Below are positions 33,087 through 40,696 of a stretch of 64,000 bases of DNA, piece after piece; the first letter of the stretch is position 1; each line of letters opens with the position of its first letter. The translations under genes and the position numbers were made by a program. The notes beneath the pieces are model-generated. The model searched no databases, was not told the origin of the DNA, and worked only from the letters and a program-made list of their open reading frames with translations. The stretch is from Chryseobacterium herbae (GTDB taxonomy: Bacteria > Bacteroidota > Bacteroidia > Flavobacteriales > Weeksellaceae), in contig NZ_JAOAMU010000006.1 in assembly GCF_025154075.1 (NCBI RefSeq), forward strand, positions 310,001-374,000, read 5' to 3'.

Positions 33087-33443
33087 TTATTTCCATTTAT
33101 TATTAACAAGATTGAAATCACGGCCTGCGTTATGGGAAAACATTGAGAAAATTCGAGTCTCTGAGACTTTGACAATTGCGATGAAATACTGTTTTCGTTC
33201 AAATAAATCAGATGTATCTCCCAAATAAAATATCATTTCATTTTCTAACATTCCTATGTACATTGCAGGACTTATATCAAAATATCCTATCAAAGTTGTT
33301 TTAGCTTGTGGCTGTATTGTTTCGTTTCCAATTTTAACCGGAATACGATTAATAAACGAGTTAATATCAATGGGATCAGGTATTATATATCCCATTCCCA
33401 TTTTATTACTATATATTACACTGTATTGGCTTAAATTTTCCAT
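33087..33443 (-). CDS. Early phage protein, unknown
   Basis: I chose ATG 33443 (118 aa, ENLSQYSVIYSNKMGMGYII), because the frame's upstream ATG at 33485 lies inside the tRNA-like T-arm and would add a non-protein-like stretch. The product is beta-rich (AKTTLIGYFDISPAMYIGML) with no recognised family. It is part of the early operon. Confidence 0.5.
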   Translation of the reverse strand: MENLSQYSVIYSNKMGMGYIIPDPIDINSFINRIPVKIGNETIQPQAKTTLIGYFDISPAMYIGMLENEMIFYLGDTSDLFERKQYFIAIVKVSETRIFSMFSHNAGRDFNLVNNKWK

Positions 33444-33456
33444 ATCAATTCTTTGT

Positions 33457-33501
33457 TGCTCCCAATGGCGGAATCGAACCGCCATATAAAACCGTTTGGG
33501 A
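33457..33501 (-). ncRNA. tRNA-like T-arm/acceptor minihelix
   Basis: The minus strand reads TCCCAAA (33501-33495), an 11-nt spacer, GGCGG-TTCGATT-CCGCC, ATTGGGA, then GCA. TTCGATT is a canonical T-loop (TTCRANY) on a perfect 5-bp stem. The 7-nt strands on either side pair in 6 of 7 positions, like a tRNA acceptor stem. D-arm and anticodon arm are absent, being replaced by CGGTTTTATAT. It lies in the 60-bp gap between two early phage genes. It may be a structured mRNA element or a remnant of a tRNA gene; there is no evidence of charging. Confidence 0.55.
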
Positions 33502-33503
33502 TG

Positions 33504-34166
33504 TTATATTGTAAATCTGAATTCCAGTTTCTTTGACAAACCATCAATTATTACGAACTTCCAACCGCTTACATACATACTATTTTGACGACGTTGTTGC
33601 GCGCTCATAATAATTTCAAGACCTTCATCAAAGCGATCGTCATTGAATTCAGATTTAAGCTTTGATAGTTCAATGATTTTTGAAGGGTTCAGCATTCCTG
33701 TTTTTACATTTGGCTTTAAGAATGTATTGACAGCAGCTGACAATTTTTTCACATTATCTGCGTCACTGGAAAGAGATTTTAAAAACTCCTTTATTTTTTC
33801 TACTCCTGCGCTTTCTGTACCATCAAAACCGATTGTCACATTGTAGCCAACTGTAATACTTGAAGAGCCATCTTTTGAGCTTACAGTGTAGCTGTCCTGA
33901 TCATTTATTTTAACTCCATACACGCCCGCTTTCAGATCACGAAGCGGTTTAAAATCATTCCAAAGCTTCTCAATCATCATTCCTGTTATTTCGTGGTGAT
34001 GTACTAAAGAATCAATGTGCTTTTCAATGTAGGATTCTGATAAATCTTTAAAGGCCGTCAGGTCATTGGCTCTTTTTGCTTTAGCTTCTCTTTTGTCTGC
34101 TTTCAGCTGGTTTTCTAAGCTTTTCTTTTGCTCAGGTGATAGTGTATTGATATCTATTGCATTCAT
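33504..34166 (-). CDS. DUF3164-like early phage protein
   Basis: The 220-aa protein starts with a Lys-rich helical part (SLENQLKADKREAKAKRAND). It then has FKDLSESYIEKHIDSLVHHH and a beta-rich middle, as in DUF3164 proteins, which sit between the transposition genes and the host-nuclease-inhibitor genes of Mu-like phages. Function is not known in detail. It overlaps the previous gene by 4 bp. Confidence 0.65.
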   Translation of the reverse strand: MNAIDINTLSPEQKKSLENQLKADKREAKAKRANDLTAFKDLSESYIEKHIDSLVHHHEITGMMIEKLWNDFKPLRDLKAGVYGVKINDQDSYTVSSKDGSSSITVGYNVTIGFDGTESAGVEKIKEFLKSLSSDADNVKKLSAAVNTFLKPNVKTGMLNPSKIIELSKLKSEFNDDRFDEGLEIIMSAQQRRQNSMYVSGWKFVIIDGLSKKLEFRFTI

Positions 34167-34546
34167 AATGTGTTATTTTTATTATTGAAATTCTTATTTG
34201 TTATTTCTTTTATTTTCTGTGTTAATTCAGGGTAATACTTTGCATATTCTTCGATTTGTAGCCATTCATTTGGAAGGTCTAAAAATTCGTATTCCCTGTA
34301 CTCCTGTAAATAATACTTTAACCTATCTTGGCCATATTTCATTTGTGGCGGGACAATGTTGTTTTCCTTTACAACAGATGCTAACACTGTGACTTTTTCC
34401 GGCATATCTTCCGGGGAAATCTTATTGTTTAAATACTGATGTATTGCAGTTCTTTCATACCATGACAAAACACCAAAAATGCTGTCTATCGTCAGTGTAT
34501 TTATTAAGTCAATTGCTGTTATTTCCATATTAGTTTTGTTTTCCAT
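34163..34546 (-). CDS. Early phage protein, unknown
   Basis: The 127-aa protein (AIDLINTLTIDSIFGVLSWY; YGQDRLKYYLQEYREYEFLD) is acidic and helical with no recognised family. It overlaps the P-loop ATPase gene by 17 bp and the DUF3164-like gene by 4 bp, showing dense operon packing. Confidence 0.5.
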   Translation of the reverse strand: MENKTNMEITAIDLINTLTIDSIFGVLSWYERTAIHQYLNNKISPEDMPEKVTVLASVVKENNIVPPQMKYGQDRLKYYLQEYREYEFLDLPNEWLQIEEYAKYYPELTQKIKEITNKNFNNKNNTL

Positions 34547-35165
34547 TTAGTTCTTCATATTTCTCTGGCCAAATGATAAAGTGTCCGCCATTTCTTCCGA
34601 TGCTCCGGCCTTTACAGTGTACTGCGTAAGCATCAACGTGTAATTTCATATAGGCGTGGTACATTATACTTTTTTCAAGTTCCGTTCTTGGGTTCTTGCC
34701 ATCTGCATGGCCAGTAATTATGAATGTTTTATTGTGTTTTTTGTTGCAGTACTTCTTTTCTAATTCTAAAACCTGCTCAAAGGTTTGAAAGAAGTATTTA
34801 GCAGAATCAATTATTGTGTATTTTGGAGAGCCTTTTTTATCTAAATACTCATTAAGTTCTGTGTAATCAAAACTCTGAACTCCAAAATTCTTTTCCACCT
34901 GGTCCATTTCAAATAATTCAACTCTTTGTAAGAAGGAATCATCATCAGGACTTTCTTCTAAGAGGTTATAAAATGTTTTATCATCCCTTGCAAGTTCTTT
35001 GGCCAACTGCATTACAAAACTTGATTTTCCGCTTCCTGAGTTACCCCATAAAAACCAAATACCCCGGCTTTGCGGTGTTCCAAATGCTTCTTCAAATTCG
35101 TAACTAAGTTTTAATCTTTCAACCTTGATTTGCTTTAACCTCTGTACTGAATAAACCTGTTTCAT
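34530..35165 (-). CDS. P-loop ATPase of the transposition operon
   Basis: The 211-aa protein has a Walker A motif GNSGSGKS at residues 41-48 and a hydrophobic-Asp strand (YTIIDSAKYF) as a possible Walker B. The start KQVYSVQRLKQIKVERLKLS is a basic helix. It is like a small RecA/Sak4-type ATPase. It comes directly after the MuB-like gene (one-base overlap). It could act in strand exchange or replication restart, but this is inferred. Confidence 0.6.
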   Translation of the reverse strand: MKQVYSVQRLKQIKVERLKLSYEFEEAFGTPQSRGIWFLWGNSGSGKSSFVMQLAKELARDDKTFYNLLEESPDDDSFLQRVELFEMDQVEKNFGVQSFDYTELNEYLDKKGSPKYTIIDSAKYFFQTFEQVLELEKKYCNKKHNKTFIITGHADGKNPRTELEKSIMYHAYMKLHVDAYAVHCKGRSIGRNGGHFIIWPEKYEELNGKQN

Positions 35166-36112
35166 CAGACCGTGGCAATGTTTAAGGCCCTTCTTACTAA
35201 ATTCAATGTCAACGGCTCCTGTAATCTGTCAGCCTCTCTCATTGCAGGTACTAAAACGTCATGTAGTTCTCCGTAATTCTCGCAGTTCTGCTGTAGGAAC
35301 TTTACTAAATCTTTGTCTTGAACATCAAGTTCAGTCAGAAAATCTTTGAATGAAGTATCAATATTGATAAGACGTCTGATCCCGAACTTTATGCGACGAT
35401 AAAACTGCGGAACCCCATCACGGTTTTTCTTTCTCAGTTTATCCAATTTCGCCTCCAGCTGATCAGTTCCGATAAGGACTAAAGCACAATGCTTGTTTAA
35501 ATGATCATGAAGCTCTTTAGTGTTACACAGGGTTGCCTGCTTCATATATTCAGCCTCGTCTAAAATTAAAGCTGGTTTTAAGCCGTTTTCACGCTTTGTT
35601 TTAAGTGCCTTGATTATTGATGTGATCTTCTTAGATTTAGAATGATTCAGAGGCAGTTTTAACACTTCACATATCTTATCTAAAAGATCATTTATAGTGT
35701 CGGTTGAACCTACGGTAACTTTGAAAGATGCTCGCGGGTCTTGCGCAACAAACAAATCAGAAATCCAAGTTTTTCCACATCCAGTTTCACCGATAATAAT
35801 ATTGGTATACCCGAATTCTTTTGCATCTTCCAAGGTTGCCAATATTTGCTTCATTTGCGGGGTAATGATTGTTTTCCAGTAAGCTTTTTTTACTGCGAAG
35901 CCAATTGTATCAGCTATTTTTAAAAAATATTTTTCGCCAATTTCAACTTCCTTGCCTCCGCCAGCTGGAACAGTATATTTTCCGGCACGCATAAGAGACA
36001 GGTAATTTGCAGGCACTCCTGATAAATCAGCGAATTCATTTGCTGATAAATCCTTTTCATCTAAGTAAAATTCAAAATTTGTTAAGATATTTTCTTTAGT
36101 TTGCTTATTCAT
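35165..36112 (-). CDS. MuB-like transposition ATPase
   Basis: The 315-aa protein has an N-terminal HTH-like stretch (SANEFADLSGVPANYLSLMR), then an AAA+ ATPase domain with Walker A GETGCGKT (residues 108-115) and Walker B ALILDEAEYM (D185-E186). MuB selects target DNA and activates the transposase. The gene overlaps the transposase gene by 8 bp, as expected for an A-B pair. The C-terminal part contains RRIKFGIRRLINIDTSFKDF. Confidence 0.85.
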   Translation of the reverse strand: MNKQTKENILTNFEFYLDEKDLSANEFADLSGVPANYLSLMRAGKYTVPAGGGKEVEIGEKYFLKIADTIGFAVKKAYWKTIITPQMKQILATLEDAKEFGYTNIIIGETGCGKTWISDLFVAQDPRASFKVTVGSTDTINDLLDKICEVLKLPLNHSKSKKITSIIKALKTKRENGLKPALILDEAEYMKQATLCNTKELHDHLNKHCALVLIGTDQLEAKLDKLRKKNRDGVPQFYRRIKFGIRRLINIDTSFKDFLTELDVQDKDLVKFLQQNCENYGELHDVLVPAMREADRLQEPLTLNLVRRALNIATV

Positions 36113-38204
36113 CTTGTAAGTATTTTTCGAGGTTGAGTTTATTATTTAAATATTCGTTTTGTTCTTGTAGCCAACTATTATTATTTATAGTTTCTTCTTG
36201 TTTCTTTATTTTTCTGTTGACCTTTTCTGTTTGTACTTCGATCTGCAGGCGTTCTTTTGATTTTTGGTTTTTGTGTTGGCCCAAACTATCAGTAAGAAGC
36301 ATTTTTGCAAGGGTGTCATTTAGTTCCGGGCGGTCTTCAAATAAGTTTTGTAATACATTGGCATTTTTTGCTCGCTCTTCAATGATATAGTCTTCTGCGT
36401 ATTTATTGAAGTCCTTAACTTTTTTCAGTTGTGCTGAATCCTCTGTCATTCTATCTGCAAGTGCCATTGATGGCATATATTTTTCTTGTAGTAAGAACTT
36501 ATGTTTTCCATCTTCCGAAACAGCAAGAACATTGTTGAGATTATGAGGGTCAAATTTGACAGTCCAGTTTATGTGGGACAGCATTCGGAAATTAAGGTCA
36601 AAACTGTCGTAACATTTTTCTTCTCCCAAAATTGTAGGTGTCACACCGTCCGGCTGTAGTTTATTTGTATATCCTGTAGTGTTCCCTAAAGCATCTAAGA
36701 AATATTCTTTTGACATGGTAGAAAGGAACTCCTGAGGTATCTTATCAAAGCCGTTCATAAAATCAATAAGCGTTTCTTTCCTGTCAGCTTCAATCATATT
36801 TTCAATTTGCCTGATACACCCTTTTAAATCAGGGAATGAATGTTTGATTTTATTTAAGAATTCCGCATTTGGCTGATTTTTACTACCAGTGGTTACATTG
36901 TAACCGGACCAATTAGACTGCATCTTGCAATACTTGTTATTAAATCTTGAAAACCATGGTTCAATAACTTTTGATTTTGCGTTCTTAACTTGTGCAGGAG
37001 TATAGACAGTACAAACACTTTCATAAGTTGGCTTTAATGCGCCTCTTCCGTAATTATCAGTTTGAATTTGGTAAGGTTTATAGTAATCTCCGAATAATTT
37101 GCAAATGTGATTTTGTGCATTTTGCAATGCTGACTTTATCAGCTCCGGGGTTTCATGGGTTCCGATTGCATAGCCTACAATGTGATAATTATAAGGGTCT
37201 AAAACTATTACAGCATTTAATCTGTTGTTATAAGTGGTCACTGAGTGCCCATTTTTGTTAGTGTCGGTTTTTTGATATAGTAATTCTACGTCCCATCCAT
37301 CCAGTGTCCAAAATAAAAGCGGTGCAGATGGTTTACGTCTCTTATTCTGCATTAGAATTGTATTCCTTAATGCAGAAACTCCATTTCTTCCAGCGAACAC
37401 GACCAAATCCCTTTCTTTTTTGCGGTTTGCTATTGTGCCGGATGTAATGTTTTTCCAGTTCAACTGCTTTGCGACTGCATTATACATTGTGCAGATAATT
37501 TCATTATCGAAATTGTTGTGTTTTGATAATAACTCGTCAATTAGGGCTGTTTGTTCGTCAGTAGCAACTTTACGAGCGTTATTGTTTTGTAATTTTCCAG
37601 AGATCAACGAAGTAAAGCCGTTTTTTTGATACTCATTTGTTTTCCTACGTAAAGCATCTTTATTTTTTGGTAAATTATGGTGTACTAGGGTGAAGGAGTT
37701 AACATCACGGCTTAAAGAATCCCAAATGTCCATTGTTGTCGAGCCTAAAGCTTTTTTCATCCCTTTGCGGTCTGCTTTAAGTTTTAGAACTGTATTTAAA
37801 ATACTTGCATTATAGGTATATAGCAAAACGGTTTCATCATCAAGGTATTTTTCGTTTCTTTCTCCGTAACGATGTGTTTTGAAAAACGATAAAGCTTCAT
37901 TATCTGTGAAATAGTGTTTGGCAAAAAAATTTTCCTTTACTTTTTCAGGAGGATTTCCGAAAGTAACGGTAATAAGATCCTGCCATTCCTGAGATAAACT
38001 ACGGAAATCAACTAATGCTTCATAACCTATAGAAGCACGTCTTAATTGCTTTTCTCCGCTAGTCAAAGAATCCATACGTTTTTTAAATGCTCTATAAGAC
38101 AATAGACACAAGCTATGCTCATGTTTATTGCAATCAGAGATCAAGTATTTAATCTTGATACCTAATTTGTCATTATAAAATTCGTATGGAGTTTCTTTGA
38201 TCAT
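36105..38204 (-). CDS. MuA-like DDE transposase
   Basis: The 699-aa protein has N-terminal helical DNA-binding parts and a DDE core: D302 (LFWTLDGWDVELLY), D383 (YQIQTDNYGRGAL) and E415 (SKVIEPWFSRFNNKY). The Mu-transposase C-terminal beta-barrel and a Lys/Gln/Glu-rich tail (KKQEETINNNSWLQEQNEYL) follow, where MuA contacts MuB. It inserts the phage DNA and copies it during lytic growth. It is 7 bp after a 49-aa ORF. Confidence 0.9.
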   Translation of the reverse strand: MIKETPYEFYNDKLGIKIKYLISDCNKHEHSLCLLSYRAFKKRMDSLTSGEKQLRRASIGYEALVDFRSLSQEWQDLITVTFGNPPEKVKENFFAKHYFTDNEALSFFKTHRYGERNEKYLDDETVLLYTYNASILNTVLKLKADRKGMKKALGSTTMDIWDSLSRDVNSFTLVHHNLPKNKDALRRKTNEYQKNGFTSLISGKLQNNNARKVATDEQTALIDELLSKHNNFDNEIICTMYNAVAKQLNWKNITSGTIANRKKERDLVVFAGRNGVSALRNTILMQNKRRKPSAPLLFWTLDGWDVELLYQKTDTNKNGHSVTTYNNRLNAVIVLDPYNYHIVGYAIGTHETPELIKSALQNAQNHICKLFGDYYKPYQIQTDNYGRGALKPTYESVCTVYTPAQVKNAKSKVIEPWFSRFNNKYCKMQSNWSGYNVTTGSKNQPNAEFLNKIKHSFPDLKGCIRQIENMIEADRKETLIDFMNGFDKIPQEFLSTMSKEYFLDALGNTTGYTNKLQPDGVTPTILGEEKCYDSFDLNFRMLSHINWTVKFDPHNLNNVLAVSEDGKHKFLLQEKYMPSMALADRMTEDSAQLKKVKDFNKYAEDYIIEERAKNANVLQNLFEDRPELNDTLAKMLLTDSLGQHKNQKSKERLQIEVQTEKVNRKIKKQEETINNNSWLQEQNEYLNNKLNLEKYLQDE

Positions 38205-38210
38205 GTTTAT

Positions 38211-38360
38211 TTATCCTAAGAGTGGTTTGTAGACAATTTTGCAAGTGATCCCAAAGATTTGGTAACAGGTTGCAATTTGTTTTTCGCGAGTTCTAACATC
38301 TTCAACCGGGTTAGAATCGTAAGTGATCTTGCAAAAGATTGCGTGTAGTACTTTTTTCAT
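38211..38360 (-). CDS. 49-aa early phage microprotein
   Basis: ATG at 38360 opens a frame of 49 codons (KKVLHAIFCKITYDSNPVED; VRTREKQIATCYQIFGITCK) to TAA at 38211-38213. It lies in the early operon, 15 bp after the HTH gene stop and 7 bp before the transposase start. Its tight fit, three cysteines and coding-like composition suggest a real small gene. No function known. Confidence 0.5.
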   Translation of the reverse strand: MKKVLHAIFCKITYDSNPVEDVRTREKQIATCYQIFGITCKIVYKPLLG

Positions 38361-38375
38361 ATCTATTGGATTTTA

Positions 38376-38567
38376 TTAATTTTCTAAAATCTTGTTTAGT
38401 GCAGATTCAGTTGCTTTATAATCGGCAACAATCTTGTCAGGTGTTTCGCCTTTTCTTTCCCCGGTAAGACAGTATCTTACATATCGAGTTGATACAGAAT
38501 ACTTGTCAGCAATTTTTTTAAGGATTCCCGTATTGCACTTCTTCCTAATTTGATTACTTTTGTCCAT
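38376..38567 (-). CDS. Ner/Cro-like small HTH regulator
   Basis: The 63-aa protein is a compact helix-turn-helix (LKKIADKYSVSTRYVRYCLT, GERKGETPDKIV). It is the first gene of the early operon, divergent from the S24 repressor, as Mu ner is from c. It probably represses the repressor and early promoter to favour lytic growth. It starts 11 bp from the leftmost operator-like site (38578). Confidence 0.75.
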   Translation of the reverse strand: MDKSNQIRKKCNTGILKKIADKYSVSTRYVRYCLTGERKGETPDKIVADYKATESALNKILEN

Positions 38568-38577
38568 GTGCTTCTTT

Positions 38578-38648
38578 GTTCAAATTATGTGAACAAATAT
38601 ATACACAAAATGTGAACAAATCCAAATAAAAATTCACAAAATGGGAAT
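38578..38648. promoter_or_regulatory. Repressor operators overlapping the early promoter
   Basis: Three imperfect copies of a dyad are seen: GTTCAAATTATGTGAAC (38578-38594), ATACACAAAATGTGAAC (38601-38617) and ATTCACAAAATGGGAAT (38632-38648). A Bacteroidota-type promoter (TTG at 38625-38623, TATATTTG at 38601-38594 on the minus strand, spacer 21 bp) runs through the first two. Binding would therefore shut off the early operon. The third touches the repressor start codon. Confidence 0.7.
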
Positions 38649-39474
38649 TGAAGTAGATAACTCATTGATTATCGACAAGATAAAAACGCGACTTGGCTTT
38701 GAAAAGGACAAGGAACTTGCTGATTTTTTAGATATAAAACCTAATACCTTAGCCAATTGGCGTAAAAGGAATATGTTAGACTATCAGCTGATATTCACAA
38801 AATGTGAATGGATTGACGGGAACTTTCTTTTTACTGGATCAGGTTCGATAGAAAGGCAAACGAAGATTAATAACTATAAAGACATTGATATTACGACCTC
38901 ATTTGAGCATAAAGTTCCGCAGGTGGTCACAATTGACAGTAACCAAAAAGATAATGTTGTTTTAGTACCTGTAAAAGCGCGTGCAGGATATTTGACAGGT
39001 TATCATAAACCTGAATTTATTCAAAATCTACCAACATACAGACTTCCAAACTTAAACAATGGTATTTTCAGAATGTTTGAGGTTAAAGGAGAATCAATGA
39101 ACCAAACATTACCCAATAAAAGTATTGCCGTTGGTGAATGGGTCGAAAATTGGGTTGAAAATATCAAAGACGGTCGTATCTACATAATAGTGTATGACGA
39201 TGGTGATAAATTTGAAGATGGGCTAATCATTAAACGTTGTCTGAATAGAATTAAAAAATATAATAACCTGATCTGTAAATCTGATACTTTGGATAGAGCA
39301 GATTACCCCAATATAAGCATTGATCCAAGGTACATAAAGGAAGTATGGGAGCTTAAAGGGGCTTTTAAATTTGAATTCCCGGACCCTTCAAATCTGTTTA
39401 AAAGAATTGATGACCTAGAAGCTAACTTTCAGCAATTATTCAATCTAATGCCCAAAAACAAGCTGGAAAAGTAG
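38641..39474 (+). CDS. S24-family phage repressor (CI/LexA-like)
   Basis: The 277-aa protein has an N-terminal HTH (DKELADFLDIKPNTLANWRK) and a C-terminal S24 autoprotease. It has a cleavage-like A115-G116 (VKARAGYLTGY), catalytic S152 (VKGESMNQTLPNKS) and Lys198 (LIIKRCLNR). It keeps the prophage silent and should self-cleave after DNA damage. It is divergent from the early operon, with operators at 38578-38648 and a fourth, perfect site inside its own gene. Confidence 0.88.
   Translation: MGIEVDNSLIIDKIKTRLGFEKDKELADFLDIKPNTLANWRKRNMLDYQLIFTKCEWIDGNFLFTGSGSIERQTKINNYKDIDITTSFEHKVPQVVTIDSNQKDNVVLVPVKARAGYLTGYHKPEFIQNLPTYRLPNLNNGIFRMFEVKGESMNQTLPNKSIAVGEWVENWVENIKDGRIYIIVYDDGDKFEDGLIIKRCLNRIKKYNNLICKSDTLDRADYPNISIDPRYIKEVWELKGAFKFEFPDPSNLFKRIDDLEANFQQLFNLMPKNKLEK
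38793..38809. promoter_or_regulatory. Perfect repressor operator inside the repressor gene
   Basis: ATTCACAAAATGTGAAT has perfect 7-bp arms (ATTCACA and TGTGAAT) around AAA. It is the best match to the dyad found three times upstream. Placed about 150 bp into the repressor gene, it could serve autoregulation by roadblock or DNA looping. Confidence 0.65.
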
Positions 39475-40018
39475 CTGTAAAGAAAATTAAATTCATATAT
39501 TATTGATAATCAATAATATACATTTACGTATAAGCTTTTTCACGGCTGTTTTGGGTTGTTATTCTACAGTAAAACATTGTTTTTGTACCTTTTATAGTAT
39601 GTTTTGATATAGGTTACTGCGTATTTTACATATAAAAAAGTACATGCATTAGTACATCCATTGGTACACCCATTTAAAAAAATCGCCTATTTTGGGCTAC
39701 TATTACAGGGCTCTTTTCTTTGTGTTATTAGCTAAGTTTTGGCTTATTTAAAGAACATTTCTAGGGTCTCAAATCCTTTGTTTTACGGCTATTTGCTGAA
39801 ATAAGGTAATTGATACACCTATATAAACGAGAAAAGCCCCATTAGGGGCTGTAAATCGTAATTAAAGAACATTTAAACAGTAATTAAATGGTATTTAATG
39901 TACATTTCGTATCAATTCGTAATATAGGGCTTACCATAGCTAAAACCCTTTATTAATGGGCTTTTTTGGCTTTTTGGCTTTTTATTATTTATGTACTTTT
40001 CATATTAATGCCCATACA
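39475..40018. promoter_or_regulatory. Prophage left-end region (non-coding, transposase-site candidates)
   Basis: No gene is seen in these 544 bp. AATTAAAGAACATTTAAACAG (39860-39880) and ATTTAAAGAACATTT (39746-39760) resemble the inner repeat of the right end, and a TTTGGCTTTTTGGC tract lies at about 39965-39979. Read inward, the proposed end is TGTATGGGCATTAATATG. A small hairpin AGCCCC-ATTA-GGGGCT (39834-39849) is inside. It is a likely MuA assembly region with internal enhancer-like DNA. Confidence 0.5.
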
Positions 40019-40201
40019 TGTAAATTGTTCATTTTCATGAAAATAAGAAAGATAATTCAAATAATGATATATTCATCAAATACCATTTATATTAATCAAA
40101 TATTAATTTATAAATATATTTAATTATTTTTTTCGAAATAATATAAACATATTGTAATTATTCTTATCTTAGTGATGTAATAACAATATAAAATTATACT
40201 C

Positions 40202-40486
40202 ATGAAAAATTTTAAAAAATTGAACAGAAACGAATTGAAAACTATTTCAGGTGACGGAATCTTTGATAACATCGGAGGTGTTATCGGAGGACTAGGTGGA
40301 GTAGTTGGCGGAGTAGTAGGTGGTGTAGGTACTATCGTAGGTGGCGTTGTAGGTGGCGTTACCAGTACAGTAGGAGGTGCTGTAAACGGTGTAGGTGTTC
40401 TTGTAGGGAATACATTATGCCAGGTACAGTGCGTTGTAAACGGTGTTGTACACATCCAGATCCTTTCTTGTGGATCTACTTGCTAA
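40202..40486 (+). CDS. Bacteriocin-like small peptide with double-glycine-type leader
   Basis: The 94-aa protein starts KNFKKLNRNELKTISGDG, the leader pattern of the bacteriocin-like peptides common in Chryseobacterium. The core is made of repeated Gly-Val units (GGVVGGVVGGVGTIVGGVVG) and ends in a cysteine-rich tail (LCQVQCVVNGVVHIQILSCG). No ABC/C39 peptidase or modifying enzyme is near. The gene lies 184 bp outside the prophage left end and is followed by a terminator. Confidence 0.7.
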   Translation: MKNFKKLNRNELKTISGDGIFDNIGGVIGGLGGVVGGVVGGVGTIVGGVVGGVTSTVGGAVNGVGVLVGNTLCQVQCVVNGVVHIQILSCGSTC

Positions 40487-40513
40487 GACAAGCCATTAAA
40501 ATTAAAAAAGTAT

Positions 40514-40540
40514 ACCGCTCTGAAAAGGGCGGTTTTTTTA
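40514..40540 (+). terminator. Intrinsic terminator of the bacteriocin-like gene
   Basis: ACCGCTC (40514-40520) pairs with GGGCGGT (40527-40533), with one T-G pair and a 6-nt loop, and is followed by a T-run. Confidence 0.75.
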
Positions 40541-40696
40541 TGCAAATTATTGAATATCAGTAAGTATTTCAAATCCGGAACGCCGGGCAAAATATTCTTT
40601 TTACAAATTCTTGATTTTTGTCAAGCCCAAACTGCCAATTAAGACAGTTCTTTGTCTTCTTTTTATAGAAAAAAACAAAATGGGCGTTCAAAAATT

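Larger units (their letters stand above)
6540..40018. mobile_element. Mu-like transposable prophage, about 33.5 kb
   Basis: The block carries MuA/MuB-type transposition genes, a repressor transcribed away from the early operon, and a full contractile-tail virion set ordered roughly as in Mu. Both proposed ends begin 5'-TGTAT when read inward (6540 on +, 40018 on -). The right end has two direct repeats of about 17 bp spaced exactly 22 bp apart, like Mu R1/R2. Related TTAAAGARCWTTTAAACA motifs occur inside both ends. I could not find a matching 5-bp target duplication (GACCA versus TGTAA), so the exact end bases are tentative. All structural gene classes seem intact. Confidence 0.8.

Noticed and set aside
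33444..33485. N-terminal extension of the 118-aa early protein from ATG 33485
   Set aside because: The ATG and following codons lie in the T-stem of the tRNA-like element and encode a non-protein-like stretch; ATG 33443 is preferred.
33457..33501. Functional tRNA gene
   Set aside because: There is no D-arm or anticodon arm, and the total length is only 45 nt, so it cannot be a normal tRNA.
39834..39849. Terminator of the repressor gene
   Set aside because: The AGCCCC-ATTA-GGGGCT hairpin is 360 bp after the stop and lacks a T-run on the + strand, so it was described only as part of the left-end region.
6561..40075. Prophage ends with TCAAA target duplication
   Set aside because: A 5-bp match between AT-rich flanks is likely by chance, and the lower end would split the 22-bp-spaced repeat; the TGTAT ends were preferred, though not proven.
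40120..40455. Pro/Thr-rich minus-strand ORF
   Set aside because: It is the antisense reading of the Gly/Val repeats of the bacteriocin-like gene; the + frame has a leader, a Cys tail and a terminator.
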